In this document: positions 1 through 9,066 of the stretch, one piece after another
Layout of the letters: every line of letters starts with the position of its first letter
Position numbering within the stretch: the stretch's first letter is position 1
Assembly (NCBI RefSeq): GCF_000189255.1
Contig: NZ_AEVS01000028.1
Span: 1 to 64,000, forward strand
Reading direction: 5' to 3'
DNA length: 64,000 nucleotides
Origin: Vibrio brasiliensis LMG 20546
GTDB taxonomy: Bacteria; Pseudomonadota; Gammaproteobacteria; Enterobacterales; Vibrionaceae
The notes under the pieces: model-generated
Seen by the model: the letters and a program-made list of their open reading frames with translations, nothing else
Told to the model about the DNA's origin: nothing
Databases searched by the model: none
Position numbers and translations under genes: made by a program

Positions 1-50
1 TTCTCGCTTCTCGCTTCTCGCTTCTCGCTTCTCGCTTCTCGCTTCTCGCT
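1..50. repeat. TTCTCGC heptamer tandem repeat, cut by window edge
   Basis: Seven perfect head-to-tail copies of TTCTCGC occupy positions 1-49 and an eighth begins at 50. The array runs off the left edge, so its true length is unknown. It is non-coding and ends about 280 bp upstream of pdhR. A second array with the one-base variant unit TTCTCGA lies at 30036-30133. Confidence 0.95.
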
Positions 51-145
51 GTCTTTTCCCGACACATCCCGTTCATATTCTTTTAAAACTCTAAAGATAA
101 ACTGTGACCCCTAGCACGTTACATGCCCATCTGTTTATAAATTGT

Positions 146-162
146 AATTGGTCATACCAATT
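146..162. promoter_or_regulatory. Distal PdhR operator
   Basis: AATTGGTCATACCAATT is an inverted repeat matching the known PdhR box (ATTGGTnnnACCAAT). It lies 167 bp before the pdhR start and 137 bp upstream of a second copy. Inference: autoregulatory operator released by pyruvate. The match is visible; binding is not shown. Confidence 0.8.
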
Positions 163-282
163 TGATTGCTGTTTTAATCACCTATTGTTATCAAAGTGTT
201 GGGGTGTGGTCTGTTCTATGATTTGGGTCAATTTTTGACTGGAACTTGCGTTTTAATTATGTTAATTTTCTTGCCAACTTAA

Positions 283-299
283 AATTGGTAATACCAATT
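283..299. promoter_or_regulatory. Proximal PdhR operator
   Basis: AATTGGTAATACCAATT is a perfect palindrome (8-bp arms, one central base) ending 29 bp before the pdhR ATG. It matches the PdhR consensus and would sit over or just downstream of the pdhR-aceEF promoter, so it is the likely main repression site. Confidence 0.85.
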
Positions 300-328
300 G
301 CCTGCAAAAGAGTAGAAGAAAAACAACT

Positions 329-1096
329 ATGGCTTATCAAAGGATTCGTCAGCCAAAACTTTCTGATGTGATTGAACAAGAGTTAGAAAGGCTGATTGTG
401 GAAGGAACATTGTCTCCGGGGCAGCAGTTGCCACCAGAGCGTGAGCTAGCGAAGCAGTTCGATGTCTCGCGTCCTTCAATCCGTGAAGCGATACAGCGCT
501 TAGAAGCTAAGCGTCTTCTTACTCGTCGTCAGGGTGGCGGTACATTTGTTAGTGAGAGTATTTGGACAAGCTTTTCAGATCCTCTGCTAAATTTATTGTC
601 TAGCCACTCTGAAACTCAGCTCGACTTACTGGAAACGCGTCATGCGATGGAAGGTATTGCGGCTTACTTTGCAGCAGTTCGTGGAACCGAGGAAGACTTT
701 GCGCGTATTCAGGCTTGCCTGAAAAATATCAGCGAAGAGCAGACTAAGAAAAATGTCGAAGCGGAAGCTGGCGCTGTTATGCAGTTCCTTATTGCACTAA
801 CAGAAGCGGCACATAACGTAGTGTTGCTGCATATTGTTCGTAGTCTGGCACCTTTGCTTGAGCAAAATGTCTTACAGAATTTAAAGCTCTTACATCGCCG
901 CGATGAAGTGGTAGAAAAAGTAAGTAAACACCGAGCTAATATTGTGGATGCGATTGTTTCTGGTCAGCCAGAAAAGGCGCGTGAAATGTCACACTCACAC
1001 TTAGCTTATATTGAAGAAACATTGTTGGATTTGACTCGTGAAGAGTCGCGCAGAGAGCGCTCTTTGCGTCGAATTCAGCAAGGTAACGATTCTTAA
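329..1096 (+). CDS. pdhR: Pyruvate dehydrogenase complex repressor PdhR
   Basis: GntR-family transcription factor of 255 aa, the usual PdhR length. The N-terminal winged helix-turn-helix covers about residues 8-75 ([26 protein letters not shown] is the recognition region). The rest is the all-helical FCD effector domain that in E. coli PdhR binds pyruvate. It is first in the order pdhR-aceE-aceF, 55 bp before aceE, and carries two PdhR boxes upstream, so autoregulation with the PDH operon is expected. The ATG start gives the conserved [16 protein letters not shown]-terminus. I see no truncation or unusual composition. Confidence 0.96.
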   Translation: MAYQRIRQPKLSDVIEQELERLIVEGTLSPGQQLPPERELAKQFDVSRPSIREAIQRLEAKRLLTRRQGGGTFVSESIWTSFSDPLLNLLSSHSETQLDLLETRHAMEGIAAYFAAVRGTEEDFARIQACLKNISEEQTKKNVEAEAGAVMQFLIALTEAAHNVVLLHIVRSLAPLLEQNVLQNLKLLHRRDEVVEKVSKHRANIVDAIVSGQPEKAREMSHSHLAYIEETLLDLTREESRRERSLRRIQQGNDS

Positions 1097-1151
1097 AACA
1101 AGAAACGGTTACTTAAATAAGTAGATCCAACCAATAGAAGGATAGATCGCC

Positions 1152-3815
1152 ATGTCTGATATGAAGCATGACGTAGATGCACTGGAAACTCAAGAATGGC
1201 TACAAGCACTTGAGTCAGTTGTACGTGAAGAAGGTGTAGAGCGTGCTCAGTTCCTATTAGAGCAAGTTCTGGACAAAGCACGTCTAGACGGTGTTGATAT
1301 GCCAACAGGTATCACAACTAACTACATCAACACGATTCCTGCAGACCAAGAACCAGCTTACCCAGGTGACACAACACTTGAGCGCCGTATTCGTTCTATC
1401 ATCCGCTGGAACGCAATCATGATCGTTCTACGTGCATCTAAGAAAGACCTAGAGTTAGGCGGCCACATGGCGTCTTTCCAGTCTTCTGCTGCATTCTACG
1501 AAGTATGTTTCAACCACTTCTTCCGCGCTCCAAACGAGACGGACGGTGGCGATCTAGTTTACTACCAAGGTCACATTTCACCTGGTATCTACTCTCGTGC
1601 ATTCGTTGAAGGTCGTCTGACTGAAGAGCAGCTAGACAACTTCCGTCAAGAAGTAGACGGTAAAGGTATCCCATCATACCCGCACCCTAAACTAATGCCT
1701 GAGTTCTGGCAGTTCCCTACAGTTTCTATGGGTCTAGGTCCAATTTCTGCGATCTACCAAGCGCGTTTCCTTAAGTACCTAGAAGGCCGTGGTCTGAAAG
1801 ATACTTCAGCTCAACGTGTTTATGCCTTCCTGGGTGACGGTGAGATGGATGAGCCAGAATCACGTGGTTCACTTTCTTTCGCTGCGCGTGAGAAGCTAGA
1901 CAACCTAACATTCCTAATCAACTGTAACCTACAGCGCCTAGACGGCCCTGTAATGGGTAACGGTAGCATCATCCAAGAGCTAGAAGGCCTATTCAAAGGT
2001 GCTGGCTGGAACGTTGTTAAAGTTATCTGGGGTAGCAACTGGGATGCACTACTTGCTAAAGACACAACTGGCAAGCTTCTACAGCTAATGAACGAAACTG
2101 TAGATGGTGACTACCAAACATTTAAATCTAAAGATGGCGCATACGTACGTGAGCACTTCTTTGGTAAATACCCAGAGACAGCTGCACTAGTTGCAGACAT
2201 GACTGATGATGAAATCTTCGCACTTAAGCGTGGTGGTCACGAGTCTTCTAAACTGTACGCAGCATACAAAAACGCAGCGGAAACTAAAGGTCGTCCAACT
2301 GTAATCCTAGCTAAGACTGTTAAAGGTTACGGCATGGGTGAAGCGGCTGAAGGTAAGAACATCGCGCACCAGGTTAAGAAGATGGATATGACTCACGTAC
2401 TACACCTACGTGATCGTCTGGGTCTACAAGACATCCTAACTGACGAAGCAGTGAAGGAACTTCCGTACCTGAAACTTGAAGAAGGTTCAGCGGAATACGA
2501 ATACCTACACGCTCGTCGTAAAGAACTAAAAGGTTACACGCCACAGCGTCTACCTAAGTTCACTCAAGAGTTTAAAGTACCTGAGCTAGAAGAGTTCGCA
2601 CCGCTACTAAGCGAGCAGAAGCGTGATATCTCTACAACAATGGCTTACGTTCGTACTCTTAACATCCTGCTTAAAGACAAGAACATTGGTAAGAACATCG
2701 TTCCTATCATCTGTGACGAAGCACGTACGTTCGGTATGGAAGGTCTGTTCCGTCAGATCGGTATTTACAACCCGCACGGTCAGAACTACACGCCACAGGA
2801 TCGCGACATTGTTTCTTACTACAAAGAAGCGACATCTGGTCAGGTTCTACAGGAAGGTATCAACGAGCTAGGCTCAATGGCTTCTTGGGTAGCGGCTGCA
2901 ACGTCTTACAGCACTAACGATCTACCAATGATCCCATTCTACATCTACTACTCAATGTTTGGTTTCCAACGTGTAGGTGATATGGCATGGCTAGCTGGTG
3001 ACCAACAAGCACGTGGTTTCCTACTAGGTGCAACTGCTGGTCGTACAACGCTAAACGGTGAAGGTCTACAGCACGAAGATGGCCACTCGCACATCATGGC
3101 GGGTACGGTTCCTAACTGTATTTCTTACGACCCAACGTTCGCATACGAAGTAGCAGTAATCATGCAAGACGGTATCCGTCGCATGTACGGTCCTGAGCAA
3201 GAGAACGTGTTCTACTACCTAACAGTAATGAACGAAAACTACGCAATGCCAGCAATGCCAGAAGGCGCTGAAGAAGGCATCCGTAAGGGTATCTACAAGC
3301 TTGAGTCTTACGCAGGTGACAAGTCTAAAGTTCAGCTAATGGGCTCTGGTACTATCATGAACGAAGTACGTAAAGCAGCGACTATCCTAAGCGAAGAGTA
3401 CGGCATCGCGTCTGACGTGTTCTCTGTAACGTCATTCAACGAACTAACTCGCGACGGTCAAGCGGTAGAGCGTGACAACATGCTACACCCAGAAGCTGAA
3501 GCGAAAGTACCTTACATTGCACAAGTAATGGGTACTGAACCAGCAATCGCAGCGACTGACTACATGAAGAACTACGCAGAGCAAGTTCGTGCGTTTATGC
3601 CTTCTGAGTCTTACAAAGTACTGGGTACTGATGGCTTCGGTCGTTCAGACAGCCGCGAAAACCTACGTCGTCACTTCGAAGTGAACGCAGGTTACGTAGT
3701 AGTAGCAGCGCTATCTGAACTAGCTAAGCGTGGTGATGTTGAGAAATCAGTAGTAGTTGAAGCTATTGCTAAGTTCGACATCGACACTGAAAAAACTAAC
3801 CCGCTATACGCTTAA
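1152..3815 (+). CDS. aceE: Pyruvate dehydrogenase E1 component (homodimeric)
   Basis: 887 aa, as in E. coli AceE (887 aa). Decarboxylates pyruvate with thiamine diphosphate and reductively acetylates the lipoyl groups of E2. The ThDP/Mg motif is visible as GDGEMDEPES followed by NCNLQRLDGPV, spaced as in homodimeric E1. An AAGGA Shine-Dalgarno precedes the ATG. It is 19 bp from aceF and belongs to the PdhR-controlled operon. Codon use is strongly biased to the CTA/GTA/CGT set seen in highly expressed Vibrio genes. Identification is secure from near full-length similarity to the known enzyme. Confidence 0.98.
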   Translation: MSDMKHDVDALETQEWLQALESVVREEGVERAQFLLEQVLDKARLDGVDMPTGITTNYINTIPADQEPAYPGDTTLERRIRSIIRWNAIMIVLRASKKDLELGGHMASFQSSAAFYEVCFNHFFRAPNETDGGDLVYYQGHISPGIYSRAFVEGRLTEEQLDNFRQEVDGKGIPSYPHPKLMPEFWQFPTVSMGLGPISAIYQARFLKYLEGRGLKDTSAQRVYAFLGDGEMDEPESRGSLSFAAREKLDNLTFLINCNLQRLDGPVMGNGSIIQELEGLFKGAGWNVVKVIWGSNWDALLAKDTTGKLLQLMNETVDGDYQTFKSKDGAYVREHFFGKYPETAALVADMTDDEIFALKRGGHESSKLYAAYKNAAETKGRPTVILAKTVKGYGMGEAAEGKNIAHQVKKMDMTHVLHLRDRLGLQDILTDEAVKELPYLKLEEGSAEYEYLHARRKELKGYTPQRLPKFTQEFKVPELEEFAPLLSEQKRDISTTMAYVRTLNILLKDKNIGKNIVPIICDEARTFGMEGLFRQIGIYNPHGQNYTPQDRDIVSYYKEATSGQVLQEGINELGSMASWVAAATSYSTNDLPMIPFYIYYSMFGFQRVGDMAWLAGDQQARGFLLGATAGRTTLNGEGLQHEDGHSHIMAGTVPNCISYDPTFAYEVAVIMQDGIRRMYGPEQENVFYYLTVMNENYAMPAMPEGAEEGIRKGIYKLESYAGDKSKVQLMGSGTIMNEVRKAATILSEEYGIASDVFSVTSFNELTRDGQAVERDNMLHPEAEAKVPYIAQVMGTEPAIAATDYMKNYAEQVRAFMPSESYKVLGTDGFGRSDSRENLRRHFEVNAGYVVVAALSELAKRGDVEKSVVVEAIAKFDIDTEKTNPLYA

Positions 3816-3834
3816 TTGAGAAGGTAGATAAGAA

Positions 3835-5727
3835 ATGGCAATCGAAATTAATGTACCAGACATCGGTGCGGATGAGGTTGAAGTTACTGAGATTCTTGTA
3901 AGCGTAGGCGACAAGGTTGAAGAAGAGCAGTCTCTGATCACAGTTGAAGGCGATAAAGCTTCTATGGAAGTTCCAGCTTCTCAAGCTGGTATCGTTAAAG
4001 AAATCAAAATCGCTGAGGGCGACAAGGTTTCTACTGGTTCTCTAATCATGATTTTCGAAGCCGAGGGTGCAGCTGAAGCTGCACCTGCTCCTGCGGCAGA
4101 AGCAGCTCCAGCAGCGGCTCCAGCTCCAGCAGCAGCGGCAGAACTTAAAGAAGTTCACGTACCAGATATCGGTGGCGACGAAGTTGAAGTGACTGAAATC
4201 ATGGTAGCTATCGGCGACAGCATCGAAGAAGAGCAATCTCTTCTGACTGTTGAAGGTGACAAAGCTTCTATGGAAGTACCAGCACCATTCGCAGGTACTC
4301 TAAAAGAGATAAAAGTAGCAGCTGGCGATAAAGTAACGACTGGCTCACTAATCATGGTATTCGAAGTAGCAGGTTCAGGCGCAGCAGCGGCTCCTGCAGC
4401 AGTAGAAGCGCCAGCAGCAGCTCCGGCAGCATCTGCAGCTAAAGAAGTGAACGTTCCTGATATCGGTGGTGACGAAGTAGAAGTTACTGAAATCATGGTA
4501 GCGGTTGGCGATACAGTGGAAGAAGAGCAATCTCTAATCACTGTTGAAGGCGACAAAGCTTCAATGGAAGTTCCTGCTCCATTTGCTGGTACAGTTAAAG
4601 AAATCAAGATTGCGGCTGGCGACAAAGTGTCAACTGGCTCTCTAATCATGGTATTCGAAGTGGCGGGCGCAGCTCCGGCACCTGCAGCGGCTCCAGCTCA
4701 AGCGGCAGCACCTGCGGCGTCAGCGCCTAAAGCAGAAGCTCCAGCGGCAGCAGCTCCGGCAGCCTCTACTGGTGATTTCCAGGAAAACAACGAGTACGCT
4801 CACGCATCTCCAGTTGTTCGTCGCCTGGCACGCGAATTTGGCGTTAACCTATCTAAGGTTAAAGGTACTGGTCGTAAGAGCCGTATCCTGAAAGAAGACG
4901 TTCAGTCTTACGTTAAAGAAGCGCTTAAACGTCTTGAGTCTGGCGCAGGTGCAGCAGCATCTGGCAAAGGTGATGGTGCAGCTCTTGGTCTGCTACCATG
5001 GCCAAAAGTGGACTTCAGCAAGTTTGGTGAGACTGAAACTCAGCCTCTATCACGCATTAAGAAGATCTCTGGTGCAAACCTACACCGTAACTGGGTAATG
5101 ATCCCTCACGTTACACAGTGGGATAACGCAGACATCACTGAGCTAGAAGCATTCCGTAAAGAACAGAATGCTATTGAAGCGAAGAAAGACACTGGCATGA
5201 AGATCACTCCACTAGTGTTCATCATGAAAGCGGCTGCTAAAGCACTTGAAGCGTTCCCAGCGTTCAACTCTTCTCTATCAGAAGATGGTGAGAGCCTAAT
5301 TCTGAAGAAATACGTGAACATCGGTATTGCGGTAGATACGCCAAACGGTCTGGTTGTTCCTGTATTTAAAGACGTGAACAAGAAAGGCATTTACGAGCTA
5401 TCTGAAGAGCTAATGGCTGTTTCTAAGAAAGCACGTGCTGGTAAGCTGACTGCTGCAGATATGCAGGGTGGCTGTTTCACGATTTCAAGCCTTGGTGGTA
5501 TCGGTGGTACTGCGTTTACTCCAATCGTAAACGCACCAGAAGTTGGTATCCTTGGTGTATCTAAGTCTGAAATGAAACCTGTATGGAACGGTAAAGAATT
5601 CGAACCGCGTCTACAGCTTCCACTATCTCTATCATACGACCACCGTGTGATCGATGGTGCGGAAGGTGCGCGCTTCATTACGTTCCTAAACGGTGCACTA
5701 TCAGATATCCGTCGTCTAGTTCTTTAA
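3835..5727 (+). CDS. aceF: Pyruvate dehydrogenase E2, dihydrolipoyl acetyltransferase
   Basis: 630 aa core of the PDH complex. Three lipoyl domains start near residues 1, 105 and 203, each with the GDKASMEVP lipoylation motif (Lys41, Lys143, Lys241). Ala/Pro-rich linkers separate them. A peripheral-subunit-binding domain lies at about 325-362 ([16 protein letters not shown]). The C-terminal catalytic domain carries the DHRVIDG motif with active His603 and Asp607. Three lipoyl domains is the enteric/Vibrio arrangement. It is 19 bp downstream of aceE. The lipoyl repeats are very similar to each other at protein and DNA level, which would allow recombination between them. Confidence 0.98.
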   Translation: MAIEINVPDIGADEVEVTEILVSVGDKVEEEQSLITVEGDKASMEVPASQAGIVKEIKIAEGDKVSTGSLIMIFEAEGAAEAAPAPAAEAAPAAAPAPAAAAELKEVHVPDIGGDEVEVTEIMVAIGDSIEEEQSLLTVEGDKASMEVPAPFAGTLKEIKVAAGDKVTTGSLIMVFEVAGSGAAAAPAAVEAPAAAPAASAAKEVNVPDIGGDEVEVTEIMVAVGDTVEEEQSLITVEGDKASMEVPAPFAGTVKEIKIAAGDKVSTGSLIMVFEVAGAAPAPAAAPAQAAAPAASAPKAEAPAAAAPAASTGDFQENNEYAHASPVVRRLAREFGVNLSKVKGTGRKSRILKEDVQSYVKEALKRLESGAGAAASGKGDGAALGLLPWPKVDFSKFGETETQPLSRIKKISGANLHRNWVMIPHVTQWDNADITELEAFRKEQNAIEAKKDTGMKITPLVFIMKAAAKALEAFPAFNSSLSEDGESLILKKYVNIGIAVDTPNGLVVPVFKDVNKKGIYELSEELMAVSKKARAGKLTAADMQGGCFTISSLGGIGGTAFTPIVNAPEVGILGVSKSEMKPVWNGKEFEPRLQLPLSLSYDHRVIDGAEGARFITFLNGALSDIRRLVL

Positions 5728-5743
5728 TTCGAATAGACGATTA

Positions 5744-5766
5744 AGAGGCGGCAACTAGCCGCCTCT
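5744..5766 (+). promoter_or_regulatory. Hairpin after aceF without a T-tract
   Basis: A 9-bp perfect stem (5744-5752 with 5758-5766, AGAGGCGGC/GCCGCCTCT, loop AACTA) follows the aceF stop by 16 bp. The following bases are GCTAATAAT, not a T-run. It may protect the aceEF 3' end or end transcription only partly, letting some transcripts continue into lpd. The 264-bp gap to lpd leaves room for a separate lpd promoter. Confidence 0.6.
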
Positions 5767-5991
5767 GCTAATAATAATTACCAGACAATTTGATCGCAGA
5801 CCTTAGATTCAATAAGGTTTTCTCCATCGAATTGTTGTCTAGCTCACAGGCTAAATTGATTTACTTTTCACTCCATTAACATCTCTGTAAACTGTTGGCG
5901 GTCTGAAAATAACTGTTTAAAACAAATCGACTTGAACAAATAAATCAATACCCACTCAGCCTGTTAGGGATAATGACTACAAGAGGTCACA

Positions 5992-7419
5992 ATGAGCAAA
6001 GAAATTAAAGCCCAAGTTGTTGTACTTGGTTCTGGTCCTGCTGGTTACTCAGCTGCATTCCGTTGTGCAGATTTAGGTCTTGAAACTGTACTTATCGAGC
6101 GCTACAGCACCCTAGGTGGTGTATGTCTGAATGTTGGTTGTATCCCATCAAAAGCGCTTCTACACGTTTCAAAAGTAATTGAAGAAGCTAAAGCGATGGC
6201 TGATCACGGCGTCGTGTTCGGTGAGCCACAAACTGATATCAACAAGATTCGTATCTGGAAAGAGAAAGTTGTTAACCAACTTACTGGCGGTCTTGGTGGT
6301 ATGGCTAAGATGCGTAAAGTTAACGTTGTTAATGGTTACGGTAAATTCACTGGCCCTAACTCTATCCTTGTTGAAGGTGAAGGCGAGTCAACAACTGTTA
6401 ACTTCGACAACGCTATCATCGCAGCAGGCTCTCGTCCTATTAAACTACCGTTTATTCCACACGAAGATCCACGTATCTGGGACTCAACTGACGCTCTTGA
6501 GCTAAAAGAAGTTCCTGGAAAACTGCTTATCATGGGTGGCGGTATCATCGGTCTAGAAATGGGTACGGTATACCAGTCTCTTGGTTCTAAAGTAGACGTG
6601 GTTGAGATGTTCGACCAAGTTATCCCAGCAGCCGATAAAGACATCGTTAAAGTTTACACTAAGCGTGTGAAGAACAAGTTCAACCTGATGCTAGAAACGA
6701 AAGTGACAGCAGTTGAAGCGAAAGAAGACGGTATCTACGTTTCAATGGAAGGTAAGAAAGCGCCTGCTGAAGCTGAGCGTTACGATGCAGTTCTTGTTGC
6801 TATCGGTCGTGTACCAAATGGTCAGCTAATCGACGGCGAGAAAGCGGGTCTGGAAATCGACGAGCGTGGCTTCATCAACGTTGATAAGCAGATGCGTACT
6901 AACGTTCCTCACATCTTCGCTATCGGTGATATCGTTGGCCAACCAATGCTTGCTCACAAAGGTGTGCATGAAGGTCACGTTGCTGCAGAAGTTATTGCTG
7001 GTAAGAAGCACTACTTCGACCCTAAAGTTATTCCTTCAATTGCTTACACTGAGCCAGAAGTTGCTTGGGTTGGTAAGACTGAGAAAGAAGCGAAAGCTGA
7101 AGGCATCAACTACGAAACAGCGACATTCCCATGGGCTGCATCTGGTCGTGCAATTGCATCAGACTGCTCTGACGGTATGACTAAGCTAATCTTCGACAAA
7201 GACACTCACCGTGTAATTGGTGGTGCTATCGTTGGTACGAACGGTGGTGAACTACTAGGTGAAATCGGTCTGGCAATCGAAATGGGTTGTGATGCAGAAG
7301 ATATCGCTCTAACTATCCACGCTCACCCAACTCTACATGAGTCTGTTGGTCTAGCAGCTGAAGTGTTCGAAGGTACAATCACTGACCTTCCAAACCCTAA
7401 GGCAAGAAAGAAGAAGTAA
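5992..7419 (+). CDS. lpdA: Dihydrolipoyl dehydrogenase (E3)
   Basis: 475 aa FAD-dependent pyridine nucleotide-disulphide oxidoreductase that reoxidises the lipoyl groups of PDH, 2-oxoglutarate dehydrogenase and the glycine cleavage system. The N-terminal FAD motif is GSGPAGYSAA. The redox disulphide is GGVCLNVGC (Cys45 and Cys50). The NAD-binding motif is GGGIIGLEMG. The C-terminal HAHPTLHE supplies the catalytic His445-Glu450 pair. An AGAGG ribosome site lies just before the ATG. It is 264 bp after aceF, as in enterics where lpd has its own promoter, and ends at a strong intrinsic terminator. Confidence 0.98.
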   Translation: MSKEIKAQVVVLGSGPAGYSAAFRCADLGLETVLIERYSTLGGVCLNVGCIPSKALLHVSKVIEEAKAMADHGVVFGEPQTDINKIRIWKEKVVNQLTGGLGGMAKMRKVNVVNGYGKFTGPNSILVEGEGESTTVNFDNAIIAAGSRPIKLPFIPHEDPRIWDSTDALELKEVPGKLLIMGGGIIGLEMGTVYQSLGSKVDVVEMFDQVIPAADKDIVKVYTKRVKNKFNLMLETKVTAVEAKEDGIYVSMEGKKAPAEAERYDAVLVAIGRVPNGQLIDGEKAGLEIDERGFINVDKQMRTNVPHIFAIGDIVGQPMLAHKGVHEGHVAAEVIAGKKHYFDPKVIPSIAYTEPEVAWVGKTEKEAKAEGINYETATFPWAASGRAIASDCSDGMTKLIFDKDTHRVIGGAIVGTNGGELLGEIGLAIEMGCDAEDIALTIHAHPTLHESVGLAAEVFEGTITDLPNPKARKKK

Positions 7420-7440
7420 TTTCTTCATCCGGATAAATAA

Positions 7441-7468
7441 AAACCGCTGATTCGTCAGCGGTTTTTTT
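7441..7468 (+). terminator. lpd intrinsic terminator
   Basis: Perfect 10-bp stem AAACCGCTGA / TCAGCGGTTT with a TTCG loop (7441-7464), followed by a T-run. It lies 21 bp after the lpd stop. Confidence 0.93.
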
Positions 7469-7490
7469 GTGTTTTGTATTCAATCATTAA

Positions 7491-7517
7491 AAAGGCCTGC
7501 TCTTGGAGCAGGCCTTT
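7491..7517. terminator. luxR terminator, possibly bidirectional
   Basis: Perfect 12-bp stem AAAGGCCTGCTC / GAGCAGGCCTTT with loop TTG. It sits between the converging lpd and luxR genes, 21 bp beyond the luxR stop. Read on the minus strand it is followed by TTAATGATTG and a short A/T-rich run. It probably serves luxR and backs up the lpd terminator. Confidence 0.8.
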
Positions 7518-7538
7518 GTTGTTCCTTAACAGCGTCTG

Positions 7539-8159
7539 TTATGGATTCTCAGCGTGTTTGTAGATGCAAAGCATATCAAGGTAGCTTTGAGTCAAGCGAG
7601 ACATTACCACTTCATCCTGAATGCGGTTTGCCTGTACAAACAGAGAGTAGAAGATACCGTGGAACAGCGTTGCCAGGTGAGCTGGCTCGTGCTGGTCACA
7701 GACTTCACCACGTTCGATTGCCTTAACAAACATGTTTTGTACCAGTAGTTGGTTAGTACGGTTGGTGGTAACAAATAGAGGCCATACTTCATCACGAGTT
7801 GAAGCACTCCATTCAAACCAAACTTTTAACCAGTGGCAGTCGTTAACTACTAGGTCAACCATGTTAGTGGTTAGGTTGTTTAGGTTTTCCTTAGCGTGAA
7901 TATCCAAATCGATATTATCTGAAAGGAAGTTTGAAAACTGACGAACAACGTAGTTTAGTACGTCATCGACAAGATCTTCACGAGTAGGGAAGTAGTTAAA
8001 AACGGTCGCAACAGAGACTTGTGCAATCTCAGCAATATCGGCATGACCACCTCGACCAATGCCACGGCGGGCAAATACTTCGAGTGCGATTTCCATTAGT
8101 TGCTGTTTGCGCTTTTGAGGCGATAGACGCGTACGCGGTCTTTTAGCTATAGAGTCCAT
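7539..8159 (-). CDS. luxR: Quorum-sensing master regulator, LuxR/HapR/OpaR family
   Basis: TetR-family regulator of 206 aa that closely matches V. harveyi LuxR from MDSIAKRPRTRLSP to the C-terminal YLDMLCIYK. The DNA-binding helix-turn-helix is ADIAEIAQVSVATVFNYFPT (about residues 33-52). The C-terminal part is the dimerisation/ligand-pocket domain. I start at the ATG at 8159, which has AAGGA eight bases upstream and gives the conserved N-terminus; an in-frame TTG at 8177 would add six residues lying over the Shine-Dalgarno. In Vibrio this protein switches on high-cell-density genes and is repressed post-transcriptionally by Qrr sRNAs; a matching site is present in the leader. The lpd-luxR-hpt setting agrees with what I recall for V. 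parahaemolyticus opaR. Confidence 0.97.
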   Translation of the reverse strand: MDSIAKRPRTRLSPQKRKQQLMEIALEVFARRGIGRGGHADIAEIAQVSVATVFNYFPTREDLVDDVLNYVVRQFSNFLSDNIDLDIHAKENLNNLTTNMVDLVVNDCHWLKVWFEWSASTRDEVWPLFVTTNRTNQLLVQNMFVKAIERGEVCDQHEPAHLATLFHGIFYSLFVQANRIQDEVVMSRLTQSYLDMLCIYKHAENP

Positions 8160-8477
8160 AGTTAATTTCCTTGCCAAATGAGTTGTTTATATAATTGTCT
8201 GGGCTGAGCCCTATTTTAGTATTTTATAAGTAGCATAATGCTCTAATGAGTGTAATGGTGCATATGTGCGAGGTCAACGATTTTTGCTTATTTTATAATC
8301 ACTTTTGTTAATATCGTGCTAAAGATCAATCTGAAACATTAAGTTTGTCGGTTATTATTTTAGGCAAACGTTTTTCCTAACCGCTGGCTGGTGTTAAACT
8401 ACGCGCCTAAATCATCAGACTGTACCCTTGTGACTATAATTGAGTTCGGTGCAGCGAACGTGAAAAACGAGATTGGT
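8160..8477. other. Divergent luxR-hpt promoter region (318 bp)
   Basis: This AT-rich gap holds the promoters of luxR (minus) and hpt (plus). Visible items are the Qrr-like site (8173-8188), a small GGGCT/AGCCC hairpin near 8201-8211 that would lie in the luxR leader, and an AT-rich stretch at 8287-8313 that could hold LuxR autorepression sites. No LuxR box is clear enough to call. Confidence 0.6.
8173..8188 (-). promoter_or_regulatory. Putative Qrr sRNA pairing site in luxR leader
   Basis: On the + strand this reads GCCAAATGAGTTGTTT, close to the conserved Qrr core GCCAACTGACGTTGTT as I remember it, with one mismatch and one bulged C. The luxR mRNA therefore carries a near-complement of Qrr directly upstream of its Shine-Dalgarno (8164-8169). 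This fits Qrr/Hfq repression of luxR at low cell density. The recalled Qrr sequence should be checked against an alignment. Confidence 0.65.
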
Positions 8478-9008
8478 ATGAAACATACAGTAGAAGTAAT
8501 GATTTCTGAACAGGAAGTCAGCGAGCGAGTAAAAGAGTTAGGCAAACAAATTACTGAGCACTACAAAGGTAGTGAAGATCTAGTGATGGTTGGTTTGCTA
8601 CGTGGATCATTCGTATTTATGGCGGATCTTGCGCGAGTGATTGAGCTTACTCACCAAGTTGATTTTATGACAGCTTCTAGTTACGGCAACACGATGGAAA
8701 GTTCACGTGATGTTCGCATCCTTAAAGATCTTGATGATGATATCAAGGGGAAGGATGTTCTACTGGTAGAAGATATCATCGATACAGGTAACACGCTAAA
8801 CAAGGTTAAAGAGATCCTTAGCCTTCGCGAGCCAAAGTCTATCGAAATCTGTACTCTACTAGACAAGCCATCTCGTCGCGAAGTTGATGTTGACGTTAAG
8901 TGGATTGGTTTTGAAATCCCGGATGAGTTTGTGGTTGGCGTTGGTATCGACTACGCACAGAAATATCGTCACCTACCATACATTGGCAAGGTTGTTCCTC
9001 AAGAGTAG
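8478..9008 (+). CDS. hpt: Hypoxanthine phosphoribosyltransferase
   Basis: 176 aa purine-salvage enzyme that converts hypoxanthine (and less well guanine) plus PRPP to the nucleotide. The PRPP-binding motif [13 protein letters not shown] is present, as is the family C-terminus [18 protein letters not shown] start at the ATG at 8478 because [10 protein letters not shown] is the E. coli Hpt N-terminus and gives near-identical length (E. coli 178 aa). An open frame runs 29 codons further upstream but is not conserved family sequence. It is divergent from luxR and convergent with can, with a shared terminator. Confidence 0.96.
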   Translation: MKHTVEVMISEQEVSERVKELGKQITEHYKGSEDLVMVGLLRGSFVFMADLARVIELTHQVDFMTASSYGNTMESSRDVRILKDLDDDIKGKDVLLVEDIIDTGNTLNKVKEILSLREPKSIEICTLLDKPSRREVDVDVKWIGFEIPDEFVVGVGIDYAQKYRHLPYIGKVVPQE

Positions 9009-9029
9009 TTTTCCTCTTGAAAAGACAAA

Positions 9030-9055
9030 AAAACGCCCGCAGCTGCGGGCGTTTT
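9030..9055. terminator. Bidirectional terminator between hpt and can
   Basis: AAAACGCCCGCA / TGCGGGCGTTTT forms a 12-bp palindromic stem (centre GC) with A-runs on one side and T-runs on the other. It therefore works as an intrinsic terminator for hpt on plus and can on minus. Confidence 0.92.
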
Positions 9056-9066
9056 GTTGGTTCCTG

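Noticed and set aside
4155-4649. 164-codon open frame on minus inside aceF
   Set aside because: Internally repetitive only because it mirrors the lipoyl repeats. It has no independent support.
8160-8177. Longer luxR starting at TTG 8177
   Set aside because: The extra residues would cover the Shine-Dalgarno and are absent from known LuxR/HapR proteins. ATG 8159 is preferred.
8391-8477. 29-residue extension of hpt
   Set aside because: It lacks similarity to Hpt and overlaps the likely promoter. MKHTVEV at 8478 matches the family.
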